11,149 nucleotides of DNA, from the NCBI GenBank assembly GCA_016206875.1, contig JACQQR010000190.1:1-11149 (forward strand), written 5' to 3'. Made by a program: the position numbers and the translations under genes. This document shows positions 1 to 6,088 of this stretch, one piece after another. The number at the start of each line of letters is the position of its first letter. Positions within the stretch are counted from its first letter, which is position 1. Source of the DNA: Candidatus Omnitrophota bacterium (GTDB lineage Bacteria > Omnitrophota > Omnitrophia > Omnitrophales > JACROU01). The notes under the pieces were generated by a model that was given only the letters and a program-made list of their open reading frames with translations, had not been told where the DNA came from and did no database searches.

Positions 1-1066
1 CGTCTTGAGCGATGGCGGGAGGTGAGACTTCTTCCGCTCTTTCCGGCGCCTGGATCTTGCGCTCGGACGAAGCATCGCCGGAGGCTTGGGGCGTGCCCAA
101 TTCTTTGTTTCGTTCCCTGGCCTCTATTTCTTTCAGGGCATCCGCCTTCTTTTCCAGTTTTGAATCTTCCTGGGCATCATTTTTTTTGAGTATCACTTTA
201 TCCGTCCATTTTTCTCTGGAGGCTTGGGGCTCTTGCTTTCCTAATGCCGCTAACGGATCGTATTTTTTAACCTTAAGCTCCACGTCTTTAAAAATGTATG
301 GCCTTTCGCTTTTTGTTTCAAATATCTTTCCGGGTTCCAGCGCGGATGGATGCAGTGTTCCCTTTGGATCCAACTTGCCGCCGCGCTTCGAATCCAAAAC
401 ACTTTTGGCTGTTTGCAAAGCCTGCATTCGTTCTTTTAACCCCTTAAGACTAAACTCCAACTTTTTTTCGGACCGTTTGACGGCTTTGGCCGCTTGCTTC
501 TCAAGCGCTTCGCGGCTTCTCTCTTCCAAGCGTTCCTGAATGCCTTCATAAATCCAAAACCAGATTTTTTTGAATAAGGGGTAAAGCAAAAATTCCGTGG
601 CCAGAAGAAAGGACAGCATCAGACAAGAAAAGGAAAGGATGAGCCCCCCCAGGCGGCCAAAATAAGCCTGGAGGAAATTAGATGCCAGATATCCAACCAT
701 CCCGCCCGTATTAATTTTTTGATCGGCCGGAGTGAGCAGAGTAAAAATGGCCGTGGCGGAAATTACAAAACACATAAGCCCGATAAATTTAAAGAACTTA
801 CGATCGGGCACTTTCTGCACAAACAAGCACCCGGCCCAGAAGAAAAAAGCTACGGGCACAAAATAAGAAGAAAAGCCGAGTGTTAGGATTAAATAATGAG
901 AGATATATACCCCGGCAATACCGGTTAAGTTTTTAACGGGTTCGCCCGGATTAGAACTGAAAAAAGGGTGGTCTTCATGATGATGCGAGATGAGGCTGGC
1001 TAAGAGGAAAGCGCCGATAAATAAAAGAAGCACTCCGAAGATTTCATTTGCGCGTTCTTTTTTCAT
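1..1066 (-). CDS. ftsK: DNA translocase FtsK, N-terminal part (3' end outside window)
   Basis: This is the membrane-anchoring half of the FtsK/SpoIIIE DNA pump, which sits at the division septum and moves chromosome ends apart; the ATPase motor would lie beyond the left edge. The frame is open from the ATG at 1066 to the window edge (about 355 codons). Four hydrophobic segments are visible at about residues 8-27, 53-83, 91-111 and 139-162. The second begins with NLTGIAGVYIS, and TGGMVGYLASNF precedes the fourth; both are typical of the FtsK four-TM domain. After residue 165 comes a highly charged linker: a probable coiled coil at about 172-222, then Lys/Glu-rich sequence, the usual low-conservation linker of the family. 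The start is supported by AGAGGA six bases upstream (plus 1073-1078). The TM1-TM2 loop carries HHHEDH (28-33), unusual for the family. The motor is not visible, so the family call rests on the TM domain and layout. Confidence 0.88.
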   Translation of the reverse strand, partial: MKKERANEIFGVLLLFIGAFLLASLISHHHEDHPFFSSNPGEPVKNLTGIAGVYISHYLILTLGFSSYFVPVAFFFWAGCLFVQKVPDRKFFKFIGLMCFVISATAIFTLLTPADQKINTGGMVGYLASNFLQAYFGRLGGLILSFSCLMLSFLLATEFLLYPLFKKIWFWIYEGIQERLEERSREALEKQAAKAVKRSEKKLEFSLKGLKERMQALQTAKSVLDSKRGGKLDPKGTLHPSALEPGKIFETKSERPYIFKDVELKVKKYDPLAALGKQEPQASREKWTDKVILKKNDAQEDSKLEKKADALKEIEARERNKELGTPQASGDASSERKIQAPERAEEVSPPAIAQD

Positions 1067-1092
1067 CCCGGATCCTCTACTACGGCATGACA

Positions 1093-1117
1093 ATTAAAAA
1101 TGGGCGCAGCCCATTCA
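1093..1117 (-). terminator. Candidate intrinsic terminator after dut
   Basis: Read on the minus strand, AATGGGC-TGC-GCCCATT forms a 7-bp stem with a 3-base loop (plus 1099-1115). It runs straight into a T-rich stretch, TTTAATT, with two of five consecutive Ts already in the stem. It lies 50 bp past the dut stop and 33 bp before the ftsK start, so it would end or attenuate the rpsO-pnp-dut transcript before ftsK. The stem is short and the U-tract modest, so termination may be partial. Confidence 0.55.
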
Positions 1118-1120
1118 CAA
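1093..1120 (-). promoter_or_regulatory. Weak candidate promoter for ftsK overlapping the terminator
   Basis: On the minus strand TTGTGA (plus 1115-1120; 4 of 6 to TTGACA) is separated by 16 bases from TTTAAT (plus 1093-1098; 5 of 6 to TATAAT). Transcription would start about 20 bases before the ftsK ATG, just upstream of its Shine-Dalgarno. If the terminator works, ftsK needs a promoter in this short gap, and this is the best candidate. The match is weak and coincides with the terminator hairpin. Confidence 0.25.
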
Positions 1121-1122
1121 AC

Positions 1123-1171
1123 CGTATAGTACCGCCTACCCCTAAAATTAAATGTCAGGCGGTACTATACG
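1123..1171. repeat. 15-bp perfect inverted repeat overlapping the dut stop codon
   Basis: CGTATAGTACCGCCT at 1123-1137 is the exact reverse complement of 1157-1171, with a 19-base AT-rich loop (1138-1156). As minus-strand RNA it would form a long stable hairpin whose 5' arm contains the end of dut, including its TAG stop. No T-run follows it directly, so it is not itself a classical terminator; the separate terminator-like hairpin lies just beyond. It could be a REP-like 3'-end stabiliser, a small mobile repeat or part of a tandem terminator. Copies elsewhere in the genome would decide. Confidence 0.8.
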
Positions 1172-1614
1172 CCCGTGTGGCCGAACCCGCCGCTGCCTCG
1201 GGTTGTTGCGTCCAAGTCCACATCAAATTCCAGCTGTGCTTGGGTCACTTCAGAGAAAATCATTTGGGCGATACGCATGCCCCTTTCTACAACGAAGGGT
1301 GCATCGCTTAAATTGATGAGGATGACATTGATTTCGCCACGGTAGTCAGAATCAATGGTTCCGGGGCTGTTTAAACAAGTGATTCCGTACTTAAGCGCTA
1401 ACCCGCTCCGGGGCCTGACCTGTGCTTCAAAACCCGCCGGAATGCTCAGCATCAAACCCGTAGGAATCAGTTTCCACTTCCCCGGCGCAAGAACAACGGA
1501 CTCACCGCAAGCGGCACGCAAATCCATTCCGCTGGCTCCGTGGCTCATGTGCGCGGGAGCCTCAATATCTTCTGCATGAGGAAGCCGTTTGGCGCGGATG
1601 ATAATTTTTTTCAT
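1165..1614 (-). CDS. dut: dUTP diphosphatase (dUTPase)
   Basis: Hydrolyses dUTP to dUMP and pyrophosphate, keeping uracil out of DNA and supplying the dTMP pathway; the family is a cytosolic homotrimer. All five dUTPase motifs are present in order in the 149-residue product: MDLRA (30-34), RPRSGLALK (67-75), GTIDSDYRGE (85-94, with catalytic Asp88 and the uracil-contacting Tyr91 expected from the E. coli enzyme), RIAQMIF (114-120), and the mobile C-terminal arm RGSGGFGHTG (139-148) that closes over the substrate. The length is normal. The ATG shares its first base with the pnp stop (TAATG), so translation is probably coupled to pnp; no close Shine-Dalgarno is seen, the nearest GGAG being about 20 bases back. 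The last codons and TAG stop lie inside a 15-bp inverted repeat. Confidence 0.97.
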   Translation of the reverse strand: MKKIIIRAKRLPHAEDIEAPAHMSHGASGMDLRAACGESVVLAPGKWKLIPTGLMLSIPAGFEAQVRPRSGLALKYGITCLNSPGTIDSDYRGEINVILINLSDAPFVVERGMRIAQMIFSEVTQAQLEFDVDLDATTRGSGGFGHTGV

Positions 1615-3725
1615 TACTTTTTATCAGCAAGCTCCAATTCTTTTTTCGCCTGCTTATGGCTCAAACTGATCTTTCCGGATTGCGGGTCAATTCCTGTGAC
1701 TTTAACCGGGATGGTATCGCCCACTTTCAGGTGGTCTTCCACATTTTTCACAAATCCCTCAGCCACTTCAGAAACATGAACCACGCCGTCGGTTCCGGGA
1801 AGGATTTCGCAAAATGCGCCGAAATTCATAATTTTACGCACTTTTCCGTAATAAATTCTTCCCACTTCCGCTTCTTCAGTGATTGATTTTACTTTTTGAA
1901 TAGCCGCCTCGGCAGCCTTTGAGTCCGAAGAGGCGATGAGCACTTTACCGTCGTCGGAAATATCAATTTTAACGCCGGTCTCTTCAATAATTTTTCTAAT
2001 CATTTTTCCGCCCGGCCCAATTACGTCTTTAATTTTTTCCGTAGGAATAATTAACGTGACTATTTTAGGCGCGAACGTAGAAATTTCCTTTCGCGGGTTG
2101 GCAATGGCCTTTTCCATGATATCCAGAATTTTAAGCCGCGCTTCCTTGGCGTCGGCCAGCGCTTGTTGCATAATTTGAGCCGTAAGTCCTCTAATTTTGA
2201 TATCCATCTGAAGCGCATTGATTCCCTTGCGTGTGCCGGCTACTTTGAAATCCATGTCGCCTAGATGATCTTCAACGCCTTGGATGTCGGTCAGCACGGC
2301 ATAGTCGGCGCCTTGCTTCACCAACCCCATCGCAATGCCCGCCACCGGCGCTTGAATGGGCACACCGGCATCCATCAAAGATAATGCGCCTCCGCAAACA
2401 GTGGCCATGGAGCTGGATCCGTTGGATTCCAAAATGTCGGAGACAATGCGGACCGTATAAGGAAATTGTTCTTGCGCCGGCATCACGGGTTTTAGCGCCC
2501 GCTCGGCTAAAGCGCCGTGTCCGATTTCTCTGCGGCCTGGGCCCCGGTTCGGACCGATTTCACCCACGCTAAATGGCGGAAAATTATAATGGAGCATAAA
2601 GCGCTTATAGAACTCCCCTTCCAGCGCGTCAATCGTCTGCTCATCGGCGCTCGTTCCCAAAGTGGACACGCACAAACTTTGTGTTTGGCCGCGAGTGAAC
2701 AGAGCGCTGCCATGCGTTCTGGGAAGAACCCCCACCTCGCAGCTGATGGGACGTATTTCTTTGAACGTGCGCCCATCCGGCCTTTTTTTCTTTTTCAAGA
2801 TCAGATTCCTGACTTCGCGTTTTTCCACTTCGTGATAAATAAATTTGATGCCGATTTCATCAAATCCCGCGGCTTCTTTGTCAAACTGGGCTAGAACCGT
2901 TCCATACAGTTTATCGATGGCTTCCTGACGCGCTTCTTTTTCGTTTATGAGATTGATGGCATCAAACTTTCCGGCGCAGGCCTTTTCCACTTTTTCGATA
3001 ACCTCTTTGGAAATATCGCGGCCGGAGGCAGTATTTTTTTTCTTTCCTGCTTTGGCCACCAACTTATTTTGAAGCTCTATCACCGCTTGAATGGCTTTAT
3101 GACCAAACTCGATTGCCGCAATCATATCTTCTTCGGTGACTTCGTTGGAACCCGACTCAATCATCACAATATTCTCTTTCGATGCCGCCATAATCAAATC
3201 CAAACGGCTTTTCTCAAGCTGGCTATAAGTTGGATTCAATACAAATTTCCCATCGATAGACCCCACCCGGCATGCGGCTATGGGTTCACTAAATGGAATC
3301 GGCGAAAGAGTCAGCGCAACGGAAGCGCCTATGATAGCAAGAATATCCGGATTATTTTCCGCATCAACGGAAAGCACGGTGGCCATAATTTGAACTTCAT
3401 TGAGGTAATTATCTGCAAACATGGGGCGAATGGGGCGGTCGATCAGACGGGAGGTAAGAACTTCTTTTTCTGTGGGCTTGCCCTCCCGTTTAAAATAACC
3501 CCCGGGAATTTTCCCGGCCGCATACGTTTTTTCTCGGTAATCGCAAGTGAGCGGAAAAAAGTCTTGCCCCTCTTCCGGCTGCTCGGCTCCAACCGCAGTC
3601 ACAAGCACAACCGTACCGCCGTACTGCACCCAAACAGATCCATCGGACTGTTTGGCCATTCTTCCCGTCTCCAAAATTAAATCTTCATGACCCAATCGAA
3701 CTGATAAACGTGTAATTTCTCCCAT
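1614..3725 (-). CDS. pnp: Polyribonucleotide nucleotidyltransferase (PNPase)
   Basis: Phosphorolytic 3'-to-5' exoribonuclease that degrades RNA to nucleoside diphosphates, as a trimer and often within an RNA degradosome. The 703-residue product has the full domain set: first RNase PH fold (about 10-145, with RPIRP at 97-101), helical linker (about 230-300), second RNase PH fold (about 315-540), KH domain (about 553-615, GPGG loop at 570-573) and S1 domain (about 620-690). The catalytic residues known from E. coli are in place: Asp486, Asp492 and Lys494 in EDHLGDMDFK. The start is the ATG at 3725, with AAAGGAAG just upstream (plus 3729-3736). It lies 19 bp after rpsO, with no room for the rpsO-pnp stem-loop that RNase III cleaves in E. 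coli, so both are probably expressed from one message. Its stop overlaps the dut start by one base. Confidence 0.98.
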   Translation of the reverse strand: MGEITRLSVRLGHEDLILETGRMAKQSDGSVWVQYGGTVVLVTAVGAEQPEEGQDFFPLTCDYREKTYAAGKIPGGYFKREGKPTEKEVLTSRLIDRPIRPMFADNYLNEVQIMATVLSVDAENNPDILAIIGASVALTLSPIPFSEPIAACRVGSIDGKFVLNPTYSQLEKSRLDLIMAASKENIVMIESGSNEVTEEDMIAAIEFGHKAIQAVIELQNKLVAKAGKKKNTASGRDISKEVIEKVEKACAGKFDAINLINEKEARQEAIDKLYGTVLAQFDKEAAGFDEIGIKFIYHEVEKREVRNLILKKKKRPDGRTFKEIRPISCEVGVLPRTHGSALFTRGQTQSLCVSTLGTSADEQTIDALEGEFYKRFMLHYNFPPFSVGEIGPNRGPGRREIGHGALAERALKPVMPAQEQFPYTVRIVSDILESNGSSSMATVCGGALSLMDAGVPIQAPVAGIAMGLVKQGADYAVLTDIQGVEDHLGDMDFKVAGTRKGINALQMDIKIRGLTAQIMQQALADAKEARLKILDIMEKAIANPRKEISTFAPKIVTLIIPTEKIKDVIGPGGKMIRKIIEETGVKIDISDDGKVLIASSDSKAAEAAIQKVKSITEEAEVGRIYYGKVRKIMNFGAFCEILPGTDGVVHVSEVAEGFVKNVEDHLKVGDTIPVKVTGIDPQSGKISLSHKQAKKELELADKK

Positions 3726-3744
3726 TATCTTCCTTTCCCTTTCT

Positions 3745-4014
3745 TCATTTTCTTAAATCCAGCTTTTCGAGAATCTTTTCATACCGTTCAGGCGAGGTAT
3801 TTTTAAGGTATTTCAACAGTCTTTTTCTATCAGAAACGAGCTTGATGAGCCCATAACGCGAATGATGGTCCCGCACATGATGTTTAAAATGGCCTGTCAG
3901 TGAATTAATTCGCTCGGTTATGAGGGCTATTTGGACCTCCGGAGAACCAGTGTCATTGTTAGCTTTCTGAAAAGTTTTCACTAGTTCTTGCTTTTTCTGT
4001 TTGGTAATCGGCAT
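3745..4014 (-). CDS. rpsO: 30S ribosomal protein S15
   Basis: Primary-binding 30S protein that contacts 16S rRNA helices in the central domain and nucleates platform assembly. The 89-residue length is exactly that typical of S15. Signature stretches are DTGSPEVQ (21-28), with ALITERI following, and GHFKHH..DHHSRYGL (41-56), including the DHHSR rRNA-binding motif (49-53), followed by SDRKRLLKYL. The ATG at 4014 has a strong Shine-Dalgarno, AAAGGAG, seven bases upstream. Together with the promoter at 4253-4281 this makes rpsO the first gene of a sub-operon rpsO-pnp-dut. In E. coli S15 represses its own translation through its mRNA leader; here the leader contains a large foldback element, so any such control would have to act in a different context. 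Confidence 0.98.
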   Translation of the reverse strand: MPITKQKKQELVKTFQKANNDTGSPEVQIALITERINSLTGHFKHHVRDHHSRYGLIKLVSDRKRLLKYLKNTSPERYEKILEKLDLRK

Positions 4015-4021
4015 TGCTTCG

Positions 4022-4028
4022 CTCCTTT
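4022..4028 (-). promoter_or_regulatory. Strong Shine-Dalgarno of rpsO
   Basis: AAAGGAG on the minus strand, seven bases before the rpsO ATG at 4014. It is the strongest ribosome-binding site seen in the window. Several other genes in the block show weak sites or none and probably rely on coupling to the gene upstream. Confidence 0.8.
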
Positions 4029-4050
4029 GAACTTTTCTAAATTTGGCTTA

Positions 4051-4212
4051 GAGCCTATCCGGTTATCAAATGTCGGCTGCAATTTTGGCTTTCGGCCTGC
4101 GCCTTCACGGCCTTCGTTGCCCATACTGCTAGTGAGTATGGGCGCCTCAGTCCGTTTTGGCTCGGCTCGAAATCCAAAATTTCGCTTCGAAATTTGATAA
4201 CCGGATAGGCTC
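4051..4212. mobile_element. MITE-like foldback element with 21-bp terminal inverted repeats
   Basis: The ends 4051-4071 and 4192-4212 are perfect 21-bp inverted repeats beginning GAGCCTATCCGG. TTA lies immediately outside both ends (4048-4050 and 4213-4215), as expected of a 3-bp target duplication. The element is discontinuously self-complementary along its whole length: AATTTTGG at 4081-4088 pairs with 4174-4181, TTTCG at 4090-4094 with 4168-4172, and the centre GCCCATACT at 4119-4127 with 4135-4143 around a 7-base loop. It encodes nothing convincing. The features fit a miniature inverted-repeat transposable element moved in trans by a transposase; short TNA/TA-type targets are known for parts of the IS5 family, but that assignment is an inference. 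It lies between the predicted rpsO promoter and the rpsO start. Confidence 0.8.
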
Positions 4213-4252
4213 TTATAAGTCCTTGCGGTAAAACTGGTTACGAAAAATCTTA

Positions 4253-4281
4253 AGTATACCGACAGGCTCAGGCTTTGTAAA
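4253..4281 (-). promoter_or_regulatory. Sigma70-type promoter for rpsO-pnp-dut
   Basis: On the minus strand TTTACA (plus 4276-4281) and TATACT (plus 4253-4258) are separated by exactly 17 bases; each matches the consensus in 5 of 6 positions. The predicted start is near 4246, giving a leader of about 230 bases before rpsO, of which 162 are the foldback element. An rpsO promoter between ribF/truB and rpsO is also known in E. coli. Read-through from ribF is likely too, since no clear terminator separates them. Confidence 0.65.
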
Positions 4282-4365
4282 GATACAAAACAGGGATTTT
4301 TGCATTCTATATATCTTCAATGAAAACAATCACTTACATAAACCCGCGAGCCCATCACCAAGTGC

Positions 4366-5376
4366 TTAAACAAATACGCGGGAATATTTATCGGCGTATT
4401 GAACGTCTTTTTGAATTTGTTTCTTCAAAATATCAAATGAATCAAATTTTTTTTCATCTCGAATTTTCCGCATGAAAGTAACCTCAAGGACTTTCCCATA
4501 TAAATTCCCGCTGAAATTAAGAACATGGAGTTCGGCTGTAATTTGATGTGTTTTTTTCTTCATCACTTTTTCCACCGTGGGCCGCATCCCAATATTCAGC
4601 AATCCAAACAAATTCTTTTTGCTGATCTTGTCTCGTAAAAAGTAATGACCCGCCTTGCGGGTTTTTTGAAATCCGATATCAATCACCTCCAGACGAACCA
4701 TATAGACTCCTTGAGGAGGCAATGCCTCACTGTGGGGGTTTAAGTTCGCCGTGGGAAAGCCCAGTTTTCGTCCAATGCCCCTACCCTTCACTACGTCCGC
4801 CATAATGGAATAGGCGCGGCCCAGGCTCTTTTCCACATTCGTAAATTGGCCTTGCTGAATCCAGTTCCGAATGTGTGTGCTTGAAATAGGCGCTTGCCGC
4901 AAAAGCCGCGGTTTGACTTTTTGGAATTCAAAATGAAACTTTTTTGCCAAACAGGCCATAAGCTCGGGAGTGCCTTCGCGGTTTTTGCCAAAATGCGAGT
5001 CATAGCCGAGCACTATCCCGGCGCATCGTAATTGATTGCACAATATTTTTTTAACAAATTGCTCGGGAGATTGTCTGCTGAATTTTTTGCTGAATCGAAT
5101 TAAAAATACTGTTTCAAAACCAAGGGCGTCAAGAAGCCTGAGCCGGTGGAGTGATGAGGTGATGAGGTAGGGAGGCTCTTTGTGCTTTAAGATGTGTAGC
5201 GGATGTTCCAAGAACGTCAAAACGGCAGGAGTGCCCAGCCCTTTCTTGGCCATATCCAGCACTTTGGAAAATACGGACTGGTGCCCTAAGTGGACTCCGT
5301 CAAATGTTCCGAAGGTTAGGTAAAGAGGCTTTGCCGGATTGGGTACATAAGCGTTACATCGAGTAAAGACTTGCAT
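4366..5376 (-). CDS. ribF: Bifunctional riboflavin kinase / FMN adenylyltransferase
   Basis: Phosphorylates riboflavin to FMN and adenylates FMN to FAD; cytosolic. In the 336-residue product the N-terminal nucleotidyltransferase domain has TFGTFDGVHLGH (21-32, with the HxGH nucleotide-binding motif), GYDSHFG (124-130) and ISSTHIR (164-170; the family usually has Arg where His168 stands). The C-terminal flavokinase domain shows GRGIGRKLGFPTANLN (198-213, with PTAN for Mg-ATP), NIGMRPTV (261-268), and Glu282 in AELHVLNFSGNLYG, the position of the catalytic base. Between VRLEV and NIG there are about 25-30 residues, longer and more basic than the usual loop. The ATG lies 6 bp after truB; the only Shine-Dalgarno-like AGGA overlaps the truB end about 11 bases upstream, so coupling is likely. 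Length is slightly above the family norm. Confidence 0.96.
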   Translation of the reverse strand: MQVFTRCNAYVPNPAKPLYLTFGTFDGVHLGHQSVFSKVLDMAKKGLGTPAVLTFLEHPLHILKHKEPPYLITSSLHRLRLLDALGFETVFLIRFSKKFSRQSPEQFVKKILCNQLRCAGIVLGYDSHFGKNREGTPELMACLAKKFHFEFQKVKPRLLRQAPISSTHIRNWIQQGQFTNVEKSLGRAYSIMADVVKGRGIGRKLGFPTANLNPHSEALPPQGVYMVRLEVIDIGFQKTRKAGHYFLRDKISKKNLFGLLNIGMRPTVEKVMKKKTHQITAELHVLNFSGNLYGKVLEVTFMRKIRDEKKFDSFDILKKQIQKDVQYADKYSRVFV

Positions 5377-5382
5377 TTTGAT

Positions 5383-6069
5383 TTAATTCCTGGCCGGTAT
5401 AATCCATTTCAGCAGCTCATCCTTAGAATGTATTTTTTGAATTTGATCGAGTCTAAGCGCATGTTCTACGGTAAATTTGCCGGAGCCCACGCGATGCAAC
5501 CGGGTGAGCAACGCCGGCACCCCGAGTTCTTTACCTATATCCTGAGCCAAGACCCTTACATAAGTGCCTTTGGATACGTGCGCATAAAAATCAATATAGG
5601 GTGAATGGAATTCCCGCATCTTTAATTCAAAGATTTGAATTTCTCTGGCCGCACGCGCAATTTCAATTCCTTTTCTCGCCAATCGATATAAGGGCGTTCC
5701 ATTTTTTTTTATCGCCGAAGTCATGGGCGGCGTTTGCATCCTGCGGCCTATAAATCCGGAAAAAACATTTTGAAGGGTCGATGGCGCCACACTGGGAACA
5801 TCCATTTGACAGACCAGGGTACCCTCCGGATCTCCGGTACTCGTTTCTAATCCTAATTGAATGGTGCCCTCATATTTTTTTTCGTCCGAAAGCCCCTGAC
5901 TCGCCTGACGGGTTGCTTCCTCCAAATAAAGAACCAGAAGGCCTGTGGCAAACGGATCCAGAGAGCCGCCATGTCCAACTTTTTTAAATCGGAAACGTTT
6001 TTTTAGCCACTGGCAAACATCGTTCGACGTCCAACTTTGGGGTTTGTTGACAAGTAAAATTCCGGACAT
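5383..6069 (-). CDS. truB: tRNA pseudouridine(55) synthase TruB, short form
   Basis: Isomerises U55 in the T-loop of tRNAs to pseudouridine and acts as a tRNA-folding chaperone. The 228-residue product begins SGILLVNKPQSWTSND, matching the usual N terminus (LLLDKPxGxxSND). The catalytic loop is GHGGSLDPFATGLL, with the nucleophile Asp38. Further landmarks are GLETSTGDPEG (73-83), the TPPMTSAIKKNGTPLYRLAR segment (113-132) and GTYVRVLAQDIG (168-179). It is about 80 residues shorter than E. coli TruB and has no C-terminal PUA-type domain, as in several other bacterial lineages. The start at 6069 is chosen because homology begins there; an in-frame ATG at 6198 would add 43 basic residues inside the preceding gene. 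There is no clear Shine-Dalgarno in the 19-bp gap. Confidence 0.94.
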   Translation of the reverse strand: MSGILLVNKPQSWTSNDVCQWLKKRFRFKKVGHGGSLDPFATGLLVLYLEEATRQASQGLSDEKKYEGTIQLGLETSTGDPEGTLVCQMDVPSVAPSTLQNVFSGFIGRRMQTPPMTSAIKKNGTPLYRLARKGIEIARAAREIQIFELKMREFHSPYIDFYAHVSKGTYVRVLAQDIGKELGVPALLTRLHRVGSGKFTVEHALRLDQIQKIHSKDELLKWIIPARN

Positions 6070-6088
6070 AAAATTTAGGTTGGATGTT

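Larger units (their letters stand above)
4015..4365. other. Intergenic region ribF-rpsO (351 bp)
   Basis: The only long gene-free stretch in the window. Following minus-strand transcription it holds an AT-rich segment after ribF (4365-4282) without a convincing terminator, a sigma70-type promoter (4253-4281), the predicted transcript start near 4246, the 162-bp foldback element (4051-4212) and finally 36 bases ending in the rpsO Shine-Dalgarno. Small open frames crossing the foldback element are not supported as genes. Confidence 0.85.

Noticed and set aside
80..230. 13-bp direct repeat GGAGGCTTGGGGC (80-92 and 218-230)
   Set aside because: It encodes a repeated PQAS in the low-complexity FtsK linker; two short copies are weak evidence of anything beyond linker drift.
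12..539. Plus-strand open frame of 175 codons
   Set aside because: It is antisense to the FtsK linker, whose frame continues from a well-supported start and four-TM domain; the plus-strand product is low-complexity Ser/Phe with no recognisable family.
3069..3680. Plus-strand open frame of 203 codons
   Set aside because: Antisense to the conserved first RNase PH domain of pnp; no family resemblance and no separate ribosome-binding context.
3988..4197. Small plus-strand frame crossing the foldback element
   Set aside because: It runs antisense into rpsO and through palindromic DNA; no transposase or known small-protein motif.
4282..4365. Terminator after ribF
   Set aside because: No stem followed by a T-run could be found on the minus strand; only scattered AT-rich sequence is present.
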